Notes: generated by a model not told the origin, from the letters alone. A DNA stretch of 64,000 bases from Pseudomonas viridiflava (GCF_900590885.1 NZ_UUON01000051.1:496001-560000); one strand, 5' to 3'; shown: positions 8,562-17,613, counted from the first letter of the stretch. Made by a program: numbers and translations.

Positions 8562-9394
8562 GCAGCTACGAACTCCCCGCCACGGCCGCCAAGCCGGAGG
8601 CGCACGCCGTTGTCCCGGTGCGGCGCAACCTGAGCACGCGCTGGATCAGCCTGTTGACGCTACTCGCCTTGCTGGTCATCTGGTGGGCCGTGACGGCTAC
8701 CGGCTTGATCGAGCCGCTGTTCCTGCCGCCGCCCTCCGCCGTGCTGCAAAAAGGCTGGCTGCTGGCGACCACCGGTTATATGGATTCCACCCTGTGGCAA
8801 CACCTGGGCGCGAGCCTCAGCCGCATCGGCCTGGGCCTGGGGTTTGCCGTACTCACCGCCGTGCCGGTGGGGATCGCCATCGGCTCCAACCGTATCGCGC
8901 GGGGCATTCTCGACCCGCTGATCGAGTTCTATCGGCCGATCCCGCCACTGGCCTACTTGCCGTTGATTGTGATCTGGTGCGGCATCGGCGAGCTGTCCAA
9001 GGTGTTGCTGATTTACTTGGCGATCTTTGCGCCCATCGCCATCGCCACCGCGACCGGCGTGCGCACCGTCGACCCGGCCAAGCTGCGCGCCGCGCAGTCG
9101 TTGGGCGCCACCCGCGCGCAGTTGATTCGCCATGTGATCCTGCCGAGCGCCCTGCCCGACATCCTCACCGGCGTGCGCATCGGCCTGGGTGTGGGTTGGT
9201 CGACCCTGGTGGCTGCCGAGCTGATCGCCGCCACCAGCGGCCTGGGCTTTATGGTGCAGTCGGCGGCGCAGTTCCTGGTCACCGACGTGGTAGTGCTGGG
9301 GATTCTGGTGATCGCCCTGATCGCCTTCGCCATGGAAATGGGCCTGCGTGCCCTGCAGCGTAAGTTGGTGCCCTGGCATGGCCAGGCACATTGA
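8558..9394 (+). CDS. tauC: Taurine ABC transporter permease
   Basis: TauC is the inner-membrane channel of the taurine importer, 278 aa with about six membrane segments. The cytoplasmic EAA-type loop reads SLGATRAQLIRHVILPSALPDILTGVRIGLG, as in SsuC/TauC. It overlaps tauB by 4 bp and is followed after 11 bp by tauD. The long hydrophilic N-terminus (about 25 residues before the first membrane segment) is normal for this family. Confidence 0.95.
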   Translation: MSSYELPATAAKPEAHAVVPVRRNLSTRWISLLTLLALLVIWWAVTATGLIEPLFLPPPSAVLQKGWLLATTGYMDSTLWQHLGASLSRIGLGLGFAVLTAVPVGIAIGSNRIARGILDPLIEFYRPIPPLAYLPLIVIWCGIGELSKVLLIYLAIFAPIAIATATGVRTVDPAKLRAAQSLGATRAQLIRHVILPSALPDILTGVRIGLGVGWSTLVAAELIAATSGLGFMVQSAAQFLVTDVVVLGILVIALIAFAMEMGLRALQRKLVPWHGQAH

Positions 9395-9405
9395 GTGAGA
9401 AGCGC

Positions 9406-10242
9406 ATGAGCAGCCTGACCGTTACCCCATTAAGCACCGCCCTGGGCGCCCAGATCAGTGGCGTCGATATCACTCAACCGTTGAGTCTGGAACAGCGCGA
9501 CGCCATCGAGCAGGCGTTGCTGACCCACTCGGTGCTGTTCTTCCGAGGCCAGGCGGTTACGCCGCAACAACAGGCGCGTTTCGCGGCGAATTTTGGCGAC
9601 CTGCATATTCACCCGATCTACCCGAATGTGCCGGAACAGCCCGAAGTGCTGATCCTCGACACCGCCGTGACCGACGTGCGCGACAACGCCGTGTGGCACA
9701 CCGACGTGACCTTTTTACCCACCCCGGCCCTCGGCGCGGTGCTCAGCGCCAAGCTGCTGCCGGCGTTTGGCGGCGACACATTGTGGGCCAGCGGAATTGC
9801 CGCGTATGAGGCCTTGTCCGCGCCGCTCAAACGCCTGCTGGATGGCCTCACCGCCACACACGACTTCACCAAATCCTTCCCGTTGGAGCGCTTCGGCAAC
9901 ACCGCCGAAGACCTGGCGCGCTGGGAAGAAACCCGCAAGAAAAACCCGCCGCTGTCGCATCCGGTGGTGCGCACGCATCCGGTCAGTGGGCGCAAGTCAC
10001 TGTTTGTGAGCGACGGCTTCACCACCAAAATCAATGAACTTGAACCGGCTGAAAGCGAGGCGATTTTGAAGCTGTTGTTTGCCCACGCAATCCGGCCTGA
10101 GTTCACCATTCGCTGGCGCTGGCAGGAGAACGACGTGGCGTTCTGGGATAACCGCGTGACCCAGCACTACGCGGTAGATGACTACCGGCCGCAACGGCGG
10201 GTGATGCACCGGGCGACCATCTTGGGTGATGTCCCGTTCTAG
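9406..10242 (+). CDS. tauD: Taurine dioxygenase
   Basis: TauD is a cytoplasmic Fe(II)/2-oxoglutarate-dependent dioxygenase that releases sulfite from taurine. The 278-aa protein carries the 2-His-1-carboxylate triad: H98 and D100 in VWHTDVTF and H254 in TQHYAVDDY, followed by the 2-oxoglutarate-binding Arg region RRVMHRATILG. The ATG at 9406 is preferred to a TTG at 9391 that overlaps the tauC stop. Together with tauABC it forms the complete uptake and desulfonation operon. Confidence 0.95.
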   Translation: MSSLTVTPLSTALGAQISGVDITQPLSLEQRDAIEQALLTHSVLFFRGQAVTPQQQARFAANFGDLHIHPIYPNVPEQPEVLILDTAVTDVRDNAVWHTDVTFLPTPALGAVLSAKLLPAFGGDTLWASGIAAYEALSAPLKRLLDGLTATHDFTKSFPLERFGNTAEDLARWEETRKKNPPLSHPVVRTHPVSGRKSLFVSDGFTTKINELEPAESEAILKLLFAHAIRPEFTIRWRWQENDVAFWDNRVTQHYAVDDYRPQRRVMHRATILGDVPF

Positions 10243-10260
10243 CGCCTGGCAAAGATCAAA

Positions 10261-10290
10261 TGTGGGAGGGGGCTTGCCCCCTCCCACATT
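10261..10290. repeat. Short REP palindrome acting as shared terminator
   Basis: TGTGGGAGGGGGCTTGCC and its inverse form a compact hairpin between the convergent tauD and aldo/keto reductase genes, ending in a short T-rich stretch. Confidence 0.8.
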
Positions 10291-10310
10291 TTTGACCCTG
10301 TGGTGTCAGG

Positions 10311-11348
10311 TTATTCAGCGGTGGATGGTTTTTCCCACAGGTTGATCCCGCCTTCCTGCGCAAACCGATCGATCTCCGCCAGCTCTTCCGCGCTGAAGCT
10401 CAAGTTCTTCAACGCACCCACGTTCTCAATAATCTGCTCCGGCCGGCTCGCGCCAATCAGCGCGCTGGTCACCCGTGGATCACGCAGGGTCCACGCCAGG
10501 GCCAGTTGCGCCAGGCTCTGACCACGACGCTGGGCAATCTCATTCAACGCGCGCACATGAGCAATGTTGGCTTCAGACAAGTGCTTGGCCTGCAACGAAC
10601 CGCCACCCGGGCGATTCACTCGCGCATCGGCCGGCACGCCATTGAGGTACTTGTCGGTCAACAAACCCTGGGCCAGCGGCGTGAACGCAATCACCCCGGC
10701 GCCGAGTTCTTCGGTGGTGTCCAGCAGGTCTTTTTCCACCCAGCGGTTGAGCAGGTTGTAGGCCGGTTGGTGGATCAGCAGCGGCACTTTCCACTCTTTG
10801 AGCAGGGCGGCGATTTCGCGGGTTTTGACACCCGAGTAAGACGAGATACCGATGTACAACGCCTTGCCCTGTTGCACGGCAGTGGCGAGGGCGCTGGCGG
10901 TTTCTTCCAGCGGGGTGTCGGCGTCGAAACGGTGCGAGTAGAAGATATCCACATAGTCGACGCCCAGGCGTTGCAGGCTCTGGTCCAGGCTGGCCAGCAC
11001 GTATTTGCGCGAACCGCCGCCCTGGCCGTAAGGGCCGGGCCACATGTCCCAACCGGCTTTGCTGGAGATGATCAATTCGTCACGGTAGTGCTTGAAGTCT
11101 TCGCGCAGCAAACGGCCGAAGTTGATCTCGGCGCTGCCGTAGGGCGGGCCGTAGTTGTTGGCCAGGTCGAAGTGGTTGATCCCCAGGTCGAACGCGGTGC
11201 GCAGCAGGGCGCGTTGGGTGTCGATCGGGGTGCTGTCGCCAAAGTTGTGCCACAGCCCCAGGGACAGTGCAGGCAGCACTAATCCACTGCGGCCTACGCG
11301 GCGATACGGGATAGATTCATAGCGGTTTTCGGCAGCAATGTAAGTCAT
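10311..11348 (-). CDS. Aldo/keto reductase, YghZ/MgrA-type
   Basis: This cytoplasmic NADPH-dependent aldo/keto reductase has 345 aa, the usual size for the L-glyceraldehyde 3-phosphate reductase (YghZ/Gpr) subfamily. Catalytic residues are visible in order: Asp and Tyr in HFDLANNYGPPYGSAE, Lys in IISSKAG and His in FYSHRFD. The cofactor-binding end reads IGASRPEQIIENVGAL. It is convergent with tauD and sits downstream of the porin gene behind a terminator, so it is probably transcribed alone. The true substrate, possibly a methylglyoxal-like aldehyde, cannot be told from sequence. Confidence 0.88.
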   Translation of the reverse strand: MTYIAAENRYESIPYRRVGRSGLVLPALSLGLWHNFGDSTPIDTQRALLRTAFDLGINHFDLANNYGPPYGSAEINFGRLLREDFKHYRDELIISSKAGWDMWPGPYGQGGGSRKYVLASLDQSLQRLGVDYVDIFYSHRFDADTPLEETASALATAVQQGKALYIGISSYSGVKTREIAALLKEWKVPLLIHQPAYNLLNRWVEKDLLDTTEELGAGVIAFTPLAQGLLTDKYLNGVPADARVNRPGGGSLQAKHLSEANIAHVRALNEIAQRRGQSLAQLALAWTLRDPRVTSALIGASRPEQIIENVGALKNLSFSAEELAEIDRFAQEGGINLWEKPSTAE

Positions 11349-11375
11349 CGAATCCTCTCTTGGACGTAGGCAAAT

Positions 11376-11409
11376 AAGGCCTGGGAATAAGGTTATTCCC
11401 AGGCCTTTT
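11376..11409 (-). terminator. Terminator after the OprD-family porin gene
   Basis: Perfect arms AAGGCCTGGGAATAA and TTATTCCCAGGCCTT flank a 2-nt loop between the porin stop and the aldo/keto reductase start. Confidence 0.8.
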
Positions 11410-11456
11410 AACCAGCTGAATCGCTTAAGTCTGCCCTTGTGTTTTACAGCAATTGC

Positions 11457-12806
11457 CTACCAGAGTGGAACGACATAGCTGACATAAAAGCGGTTTTCAT
11501 CTTGCACGGTGGCACCGCTGATGTCCGGGCTGGCGTGGGCGTTTTTCCAGGTCACGCCGAGGCCTTTGAGGGTACCGGTGGGCACTTGATAGGCCACGGC
11601 TACATTGCGTTCCCATTCGCTGGTGGTGCCTTGGGCGGTGCGGATGTCATCGCCATGGGCGTAGGCAGCGGAAAACGTCAGGCCGGTGAGGCCGAGCTTG
11701 CCCAAGTCATATTTGTATTGCGCCAGCCAGGTGCGTTCGCCGGCGTGCTGGAATTTATTCAACTGCATGTTGGTCAGCGCCGGGGTGTCGGCGCCCGAGC
11801 CTGGGCCCTGGCGGTTATCGCCGCTATTGAGGCCGGAGTCGAGGTAGGGGAAGTCGCTGTCGCCGCTGTTTTTCTGGATGCCCAGGCCGACGGTATGGCC
11901 GTCCAGGCTGTAGCTTTCCAGCAGGCTCACGGTGGACTGATTGATGCGCCCCTTGTTCACGCCGTCGCCGTATAGGCCCGCCGCCGCAAAGTCTTTGTCG
12001 CCATCGGCGTTGCCGCCCACGCCCAGGCTGCGGAACATGCGCAGGTCGGTGTCGATGGCACCCACTGACAAGGCGTCGTGGCGCTTGGCGCCGAGGAAGA
12101 ACTGCTGGTAGTAATCCTCGAGGTTGGAGTACCACAAGCTGACGGTGGTGTTCTGAATGCCGGTGTAGTCCGCGCCACCGAACAGGAAGCGGTCGCTCTC
12201 TTTGGTGCCGCCGGCGGTGATCATGCCCTGGTCGCCGGTTTCGTTGCGGATCTTGGTCTTGAGGATATCGCCGCCAGTGAAAGTGAAGTCGGTGAGGTCC
12301 TTGGACACCAGCTGCACGCCGGTATTGGTCTGCTGGTAAAGGCGCCCGTCGGTGTTGGCCAGCACCGGGTTGTTGCCGTAGAGGGTACCCACGCGCAACT
12401 CGTCCTTGGCAAAGCGCATCTTGAAGGTCGGGCTGAGCACACCGAACTGGTCGGCGGATTTGCCGTCGTCCAGCGGGAACATGCTGCCGGGGTAGCGGCC
12501 CTGGTGATCCTTGTCGTTGAGGTCGCCACCGGAATCGAGTTTCAAGCCGTAGAACGCCTGCAGATCGAGGCCAAAACCTACCGGCCCCTCGGTGTAGCCG
12601 GACTTGAAGTTGAACTCGAAACCCTGGCCCCAATCACGAATGCTATGGGCCTTGGCATTGCTGTTCACCACGTCCCGCCCCTGCTGGTTGAGATAGCGAT
12701 TGAGCAGGGTCACATCGGCGTGGCTGTCATCGATGAAATCGGCATGGGCGGACAGCATAAAGCTCGCCACGGCGACACCCACCATGGGGCTTAATAACGT
12801 CTTCAT
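11457..12806 (-). CDS. OprD-family outer-membrane porin
   Basis: This is a substrate-selective outer-membrane beta-barrel of the OprD/OccD-OccK family, 449 aa including a signal peptide (MKTLLSPMVGVAVASFMLSAHA). Typical family segments are DFIDDSHADVTLLNRYLN near the N-terminus, the alternating hydrophobic strands and a C-terminal strand ending in VVPLW, which marks a BAM substrate. It lies between the tau operon and the BetT transporter, so a small charged solute is a likely substrate, but OprD specificities cannot be read from sequence. It has its own terminator and a 158-bp upstream gap. Confidence 0.93.
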   Translation of the reverse strand: MKTLLSPMVGVAVASFMLSAHADFIDDSHADVTLLNRYLNQQGRDVVNSNAKAHSIRDWGQGFEFNFKSGYTEGPVGFGLDLQAFYGLKLDSGGDLNDKDHQGRYPGSMFPLDDGKSADQFGVLSPTFKMRFAKDELRVGTLYGNNPVLANTDGRLYQQTNTGVQLVSKDLTDFTFTGGDILKTKIRNETGDQGMITAGGTKESDRFLFGGADYTGIQNTTVSLWYSNLEDYYQQFFLGAKRHDALSVGAIDTDLRMFRSLGVGGNADGDKDFAAAGLYGDGVNKGRINQSTVSLLESYSLDGHTVGLGIQKNSGDSDFPYLDSGLNSGDNRQGPGSGADTPALTNMQLNKFQHAGERTWLAQYKYDLGKLGLTGLTFSAAYAHGDDIRTAQGTTSEWERNVAVAYQVPTGTLKGLGVTWKNAHASPDISGATVQDENRFYVSYVVPLW

Positions 12807-12926
12807 TGGTACCTGTCTCCGTCACTGTTCTGAAATGAAAGCGTCAAACGCTTCACACAATTACGCAGTGGCCAGATGACAGTTGCGCGTCAAAACCGGG
12901 CTTTGACGGATGAAATTAAATTTAAG

Positions 12927-12949
12927 AAAGCCCCGTAGAACGGGGCTTT
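12927..12949 (-). terminator. Terminator of the BCCT transporter gene
   Basis: AAAGCCCCG and CGGGGCTTT pair around a 5-nt loop just after the transporter stop, followed on the minus strand by an AT-rich, T-containing tail. Confidence 0.7.
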
Positions 12950-12964
12950 GCGGGGAGTTACAGG

Positions 12965-14965
12965 TCAGCGCACCAGGTGCAGGAATTGCAGGTGCCGCTC
13001 GTACTGGTCGAGGATGTCGTTGATGATCTGCTCCTTGGTGTAGCCGACCAGGTCGTAGTCCTGGCTGCCCTCGCTCAAGTGCACTTCCGCCCGGTAATAG
13101 CGGCGGTTGTTGAGCTGCTTGGAACCCATGCCACCCCGGGCAAACGACGGCGTGAAGTAGCCGCGCATCTGTACCTGGTAGACAAACGGATGCTCCTCGC
13201 CATGGCCGATTTCCAGGCTGACGCTGTCGTTGGACGGGTCCGGCTGGGTGACCACGTTAAGGCCTTTTTCGACAAACACCGCAGTCACTTCTTCAATCGC
13301 CGGGCGCACCGTGGTCTCGAGGAAGCGGTACACCTCATCCCGCGACGGGAAGTGCACAGCCTGACTCAAACGCTGACGCCAACCGCCCGTGCCCTTGCGT
13401 GAACCCGACACCGGCGCCAACGAATGCAGTTGCGCAATCTGCTTCTGCGACTCCAGATAGAACGCCTTGTGCAGTCCCCACATCATCAACAGCAAGATCA
13501 ACGAGAACGGCAACGAGGTCAGCACCACCGCGGATTTGAGCGAGTCGATACTGCCGGCAAACAGCAATGCACTGGTGACCAGTGCCGTCATCGCGCCCCA
13601 GAACACCCGCAGCCATTTCGGCCCGTCTTCATCGGCGTTGCCGCCTTTGGACGACAAGGTCGACAGCACCACGGTGCCCGAATCCGCCGAGGTGACGAAA
13701 AATACGAAGCTGATAAACACGGTGACGGCGATTACCGTCTTGCTCCACGGGTAGGTTTCCAGCAGCAGGTAGAGGCTCATCGACGGATCATCAATGGCCG
13801 ACTGACCGAGCGCCGTCATCCCGTGGTTGAGCACCTGGTCGATGGCGCTGTTGCCGAAGATCGACATCCACGCCAGGGTGAAGCCCAGCGGGATCAGCAG
13901 CACGCCGAACACGAATTCGCGGATGGTACGGCCACGGGAAATCCGCGCGATGAACAGGCCCACGAATGGCGACCATGCGATCCACCAGGCCCAGTAGAAC
14001 ACGGTCCAGCCGCCCAACCAGTCGCTCGGTTTGTCGTAGGCGTACACATCGAAACTCTTGGTCGGCAGCGCGCCGAGGTAGTCGCCGATGTTCTGGATCA
14101 GGGTGTTGAGCAAGTGCTGGGTAGGCCCGGCGAACAACACAAACAGCAGCAGCGCACAGGCCAGCAGCATGTTGATGTCGGACATCACCCGCACGCCCTT
14201 GTCGACGCCGGCCACGGCGACGAGGATCGCCGCGCCCATCATCAGCGTGATCAGCCCCACCTGGATCCACTGGGTGTGGGCAATGCCGAACAGGTAGTCG
14301 AGGCCGGAGTTGAGGTGCAGCACGCCAAAACCCATGTCGGCACCCAGGCCAAACACCGTGGCGATGATGCCAAAGCCATCCACCGCATAACCGATGGGAC
14401 CGTTGATGCGCTTGCCGATCAGCGGGTACAGCGCCGAACGCAGCGCCAGCGGCAGGTTATGCCGGTAGGCGAAATACGCCAGGGCCATGCCGACAAACGC
14501 GAACACGCCCCAGCCATGCAGGCCCCAGTGCAGAAACAGGATCTGCATGGCCTGGCGCGCGGCGTCGGCATTCATCGGCGCCCCCTGGGGCGGTTGCACC
14601 AGGTGCGTCAGCGGCTCGGACACGCAGAAGAAGAACAACGTGATGCTGATCCCGGCGGCGAACAGCATGCCGGCCCAGGACAGGTAACTGAATTCGGGCT
14701 CGTCGTGGTCGGCACCGAGTTTTATCTTGCCGTAGCCCGATAGCGCGGTGACCACCACGAAGACCAGATACAGGGTCATCGCCAGCATGTAGTACCAGCC
14801 GACCGTGTTGGCCGCCCAGTTTTGCGCGGCCAGCAGCCAGGCACCGGCCTGTTGCGGGATCGCGATGACCGTGAGGCCAAACAGCAGGATTGCGGTGGCG
14901 GCAAAGTAGAAAACCGGCGCATTCATGCGCACTTGGCCGCTGGGTGGGGTGGACGATGCACTCAT
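12965..14965 (-). CDS. betT: BCCT-family choline/betaine transporter (BetT-type)
   Basis: This is an inner-membrane secondary transporter for quaternary ammonium compounds, 666 aa with 12 predicted membrane segments. The BCCT signature is intact (WWIAWSPFVGLFIARISRGR). A hydrophilic C-terminal tail of about 160 residues follows the last membrane segment, as in the long BetT proteins whose tail tunes osmotic response. The start at 14965 begins the conserved N-terminus; an upstream in-frame ATG at 15076 lies inside an operator palindrome and is rejected. That palindrome at 15058-15087 resembles a BetI site, so choline induction is likely. P. aeruginosa carries several BetT paralogues, and position near tau recalls BetT3. 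Confidence 0.9.
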   Translation of the reverse strand: MSASSTPPSGQVRMNAPVFYFAATAILLFGLTVIAIPQQAGAWLLAAQNWAANTVGWYYMLAMTLYLVFVVVTALSGYGKIKLGADHDEPEFSYLSWAGMLFAAGISITLFFFCVSEPLTHLVQPPQGAPMNADAARQAMQILFLHWGLHGWGVFAFVGMALAYFAYRHNLPLALRSALYPLIGKRINGPIGYAVDGFGIIATVFGLGADMGFGVLHLNSGLDYLFGIAHTQWIQVGLITLMMGAAILVAVAGVDKGVRVMSDINMLLACALLLFVLFAGPTQHLLNTLIQNIGDYLGALPTKSFDVYAYDKPSDWLGGWTVFYWAWWIAWSPFVGLFIARISRGRTIREFVFGVLLIPLGFTLAWMSIFGNSAIDQVLNHGMTALGQSAIDDPSMSLYLLLETYPWSKTVIAVTVFISFVFFVTSADSGTVVLSTLSSKGGNADEDGPKWLRVFWGAMTALVTSALLFAGSIDSLKSAVVLTSLPFSLILLLMMWGLHKAFYLESQKQIAQLHSLAPVSGSRKGTGGWRQRLSQAVHFPSRDEVYRFLETTVRPAIEEVTAVFVEKGLNVVTQPDPSNDSVSLEIGHGEEHPFVYQVQMRGYFTPSFARGGMGSKQLNNRRYYRAEVHLSEGSQDYDLVGYTKEQIINDILDQYERHLQFLHLVR

Positions 14966-15057
14966 GAACGATGCACCCCGAGGGTTGGGAATGTGGCTGT
15001 AAATAACGGACTCAGCAAAGGTAAGCCTCCTGTTGTGAGCGGGCAGCGAACCACCGG

Positions 15058-15087
15058 GTTTAACTTGAACGAACATTCAAGTTAAAC
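15058..15087. promoter_or_regulatory. Perfect 12-bp inverted repeat, probable BetI operator
   Basis: GTTTAACTTGAA (15058-15069) and TTCAAGTTAAAC (15076-15087) are perfect inverted arms around CGAACA, about 95-120 bp upstream of the BetT-type start. TetR-family BetI sites are TTGAAC/GTTCAA-type palindromes at betaine genes, so a BetI-like repressor is the likely ligand. Regulator identity is inferred. Confidence 0.7.
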
Positions 15088-15220
15088 ATGGATAGGCGGT
15101 TTTGGACTAATCGCACGGCTGAGTGGTAGGTGATTCCTACACTAGCTCAAGGATGGGTATGACGGGTGGGGGAGGCAAATCGTTCAGCGATTGCGGGTTG
15201 AATTTGGAATGCAGTCTAAA

Positions 15221-15250
15221 TGTGGGAGGGGGCTTGCCCCCTCCCACATT
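15221..15250. repeat. Short REP palindrome
   Basis: This compact self-complementary REP (TGTGGGAGGGGGCTTGCC and inverse) lies 17 bp after the epsC stop and probably ends its transcript. Confidence 0.8.
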
Positions 15251-15267
15251 GGTTTTGTGTAGGGTCT

Positions 15268-16194
15268 TTATTTTTGTGCGCCATCCTCAAGCTGCAAGTT
15301 CGCCTGGGTGATATTCGCCTCGGCCGGCACGCTACGGGTCAGCCACACGTTGCCGCCGATGGTTGAACCCTTACCGATAGTGATGCGCCCCAGAATCGTC
15401 GCCCCGGCATAGATCACCACATCGTCCTCGACAATCGGGTGGCGCGGGTGGCCCTTCTGCAATTGCCCATCTTCATCCGCCGGGAAGCGCTTGGCACCCA
15501 ACGTCACCGCCTGGTAGATGCGCACACGCTCGCCGATGATCGCGGTTTCGCCGATCACCACACCGGTCCCATGGTCGATAAAGAAACTCGGACCGATCTG
15601 CGCGCCGGGGTGGATATCGATACCCGTGGCCGAGTGCGCGATCTCGGCGCTGATGCGCGCCAACAGCGGCAACCCGGCGCGGTACAAGTGGTGCGCCAGG
15701 CGATGGTGAATCACCGCGAGAATCCCCGGATAGCACAGCAGCACTTCATCCACACTGCGCGCCGCCGGGTCGCCGTGGTAGGCGGCCAGCACGTCGGTGT
15801 CCAGCAGGCTGCGCAGGGACGGCAAGGCCAGGGCGAAATCCTGGATCAGGCGGATGGCGTGGGCGTCGACTTCGCTGTCATCCTGGCCGCCTTGGCGCGC
15901 GGCGTAGCGCAGCTCCAGGCGCGCCTGGGCGAGCAGGGCATTCAAGGCGACGTCGAGGGTGTGGCCGACGTAGAAATCTTCACTTTCTTCACGCAGGTCA
16001 ACCGGCCCAAGGCGCATCGGAAACAGCGCGCCGCACAGCGACTCAAGAATCTGCGCCACCGCTTCGCGCGACGGCAACTCGCGGCCGCCATGCTCGCCGC
16101 TCAAGCGGCCATTGCGCGTGCGCCACTGGTCCCGGGCACTGCGCAGCTGGCTGACGATGGTCTGTAATTGCCAATGGCTGGAACGCTCACTCAC
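15268..16194 (-). CDS. epsC: Serine O-acetyltransferase EpsC
   Basis: EpsC acetylates L-serine with acetyl-CoA to give O-acetylserine, the carbon acceptor for cysteine synthesis. The 308-aa protein has an N-terminal helical region and a C-terminal left-handed beta-helix built of hexapeptide repeats (GIDIHPGAQIGPSFFIDHGTGVVIG onwards). The acid-base His/Asp pair typical of SATs appears in FIDHGTG. The GTG at 16194 is chosen because AGGAG lies 8 nt upstream and the product begins SERSSHWQL, the family N-terminus. It is divergent from dcyD, which acts on cysteine, so the pair belongs to cysteine metabolism. Confidence 0.9.
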   Translation of the reverse strand: MSERSSHWQLQTIVSQLRSARDQWRTRNGRLSGEHGGRELPSREAVAQILESLCGALFPMRLGPVDLREESEDFYVGHTLDVALNALLAQARLELRYAARQGGQDDSEVDAHAIRLIQDFALALPSLRSLLDTDVLAAYHGDPAARSVDEVLLCYPGILAVIHHRLAHHLYRAGLPLLARISAEIAHSATGIDIHPGAQIGPSFFIDHGTGVVIGETAIIGERVRIYQAVTLGAKRFPADEDGQLQKGHPRHPIVEDDVVIYAGATILGRITIGKGSTIGGNVWLTRSVPAEANITQANLQLEDGAQK

Positions 16195-16250
16195 GGTATT
16201 CACTCCTGACGTAATGGCCATCACTTTACGGTATCCACCCTGGCCGCCCT

Positions 16251-16280
16251 TAAGAACCAATGGTGGGATGCTAAGAACCA
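16251..16280. repeat. Direct repeat in the epsC/dcyD divergent promoter
   Basis: TAAGAACCA occurs at 16251-16259 and 16272-16280, a 21-bp period or two helical turns, which would place two protein subunits on the same DNA face. Confidence 0.45.
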
Positions 16281-16360
16281 TCCGACATAAGCGATTGGCG
16301 GTTGCCCGATGAAAAGTGCCTGCCTATAGTCGGCCCATACTCAATCAACCGTGCGAAACC

Positions 16361-17356
16361 ATGATCAAACAACAGCTCGACCGTTTTAACCGCCTGGAAC
16401 TGCTGGGCGGCGCCACTGCCCTGGAAAAACTCGAGCGGCTGTCGGCCTGGTTGGGCAGGGATATCTACGTCAAGCGCGACGACACCACGCCACTGGCCAT
16501 GGGCGGCAACAAGCTGCGCAAGCTCGAATACCTGGCGGCCGATGCCATCGCCCAGGGCGCTGACACGCTCGTGACCGCCGGCGCCATCCAGTCCAACCAC
16601 GTGCGCCAGACCGCAGCGCTCGCCGCCAAGCTCGGCCTGGGCTGTGTGGCCCTGCTGGAAAACCCCACCGGCACGCAAGACCCGAACTACCTGGGCAACG
16701 GCAACCGCCTGCTGCTGGAGCTGTTCGACGCCAAGGTGGAGCTGGTGGAGAACCTCGACAATGTCGACGACCAACTCAACGCCCTCGCCGACCGCCTGCG
16801 CAGCAACGGCAAGAAGCCATACCTGGTGCCCATCGGCGGCTCCAACGCCCTCGGCGCCCTGGGCTACGTGCGCGCCGGGCTGGAGTTGGCCGCGCAGATC
16901 GAAGACAGCGGCCTGGAGTTCGCCGCCGTGGTGCTGGCCTCCGGCAGTGCCGGCACTCACAGCGGGCTGGCCTTGGCGTTGAGTGAAATGCTGCCGAACC
17001 TGCCAGTGGTTGGCGTGACCGTTTCGCGCACCGACGAAGCCCAGCGCCCGAAGGTGCAAGGCCTGGCCGAACGCACGGCCGAGTTGCTCGGCGTGGAGAT
17101 TCCCGAAGCGTTCAAGGTGATCCTGTGGGACGAATATTTTGGCCCGCGTTATGGCGAGCCGAACGCCGGGACCTTATCGGCGATTAAACTTCTGGCGAGC
17201 CAGGAAGGTCTGTTGCTCGACCCGGTTTATACGGGCAAAGCCATGGCTGGCTTGCTGGATGGCATTGGGCGTCAGCGCTTTGAAGACGGCCCGATCATCT
17301 TCCTGCACACCGGCGGGGCGCCGGCATTGTTTGCCTACGACTGCGTATTCAACTGA
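16361..17356 (+). CDS. dcyD: D-cysteine desulfhydrase
   Basis: DcyD is a PLP enzyme that converts D-cysteine to pyruvate, ammonia and sulfide. The 331-aa protein aligns with the ACC deaminase/DcyD family, with PLP-binding K51 in MGGNKLRKLEY, the phosphate-binding GSNALGALGY and the C-terminal FLHTGGAPALFAY. ACC deaminase is the main alternative, but length and the neighbouring cystine importer (tcyJLN, 257 bp downstream, same strand) favour cysteine breakdown. The ATG at 16361 starts the conserved N-terminus MIKQQLDRFNR. Confidence 0.9.
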   Translation: MIKQQLDRFNRLELLGGATALEKLERLSAWLGRDIYVKRDDTTPLAMGGNKLRKLEYLAADAIAQGADTLVTAGAIQSNHVRQTAALAAKLGLGCVALLENPTGTQDPNYLGNGNRLLLELFDAKVELVENLDNVDDQLNALADRLRSNGKKPYLVPIGGSNALGALGYVRAGLELAAQIEDSGLEFAAVVLASGSAGTHSGLALALSEMLPNLPVVGVTVSRTDEAQRPKVQGLAERTAELLGVEIPEAFKVILWDEYFGPRYGEPNAGTLSAIKLLASQEGLLLDPVYTGKAMAGLLDGIGRQRFEDGPIIFLHTGGAPALFAYDCVFN

Positions 17357-17393
17357 ATAAACCGGGATCACCAGGGATCAGCAGGGGATCTAA

Positions 17394-17440
17394 ATGTGGG
17401 AGGGGCGGTGCGACGATTCGACTTGCCCCCTCCCACATTT
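17394..17440. repeat. REP variant with 16-nt replacement
   Basis: The usual GTGGGAGGGG/CTTGCCCC core is interrupted by CGGTGCGACGATTCGA. The same interruption recurs at 36741 and 40059. Confidence 0.8.
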
Positions 17441-17449
17441 GACCTCCCC

Positions 17450-17472
17450 TGATATTCTAAAATTGAATATCA
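17450..17472. promoter_or_regulatory. Inverted repeat upstream of tcyJ
   Basis: TGATATTC (17450-17457) and GAATATCA (17465-17472) are perfect 8-bp arms around a 7-bp spacer, about 140-165 bp before the tcyJ start. It has the TTC-N7-GAA form of LysR-type sites, so CysB is a reasonable but unproven candidate. Confidence 0.45.
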
Positions 17473-17613
17473 AACATGATTTATATTATTTTCAAGTCTT
17501 AGAAAGCGGCTTTATAGTCGCGCCGAAGGCGAAGACGCGCACCGCGCTTTAAGGCAGGATACGACTACTGCGTCACCTGCTTCGCTCAACATAAAAAAAC
17601 ACAGGGGCTCTTC

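Noticed and set aside
13424..14743. 439-codon open frame opposite the BCCT transporter
   Set aside because: Low-complexity His/Gln/Arg composition and full overlap with a conserved transporter.
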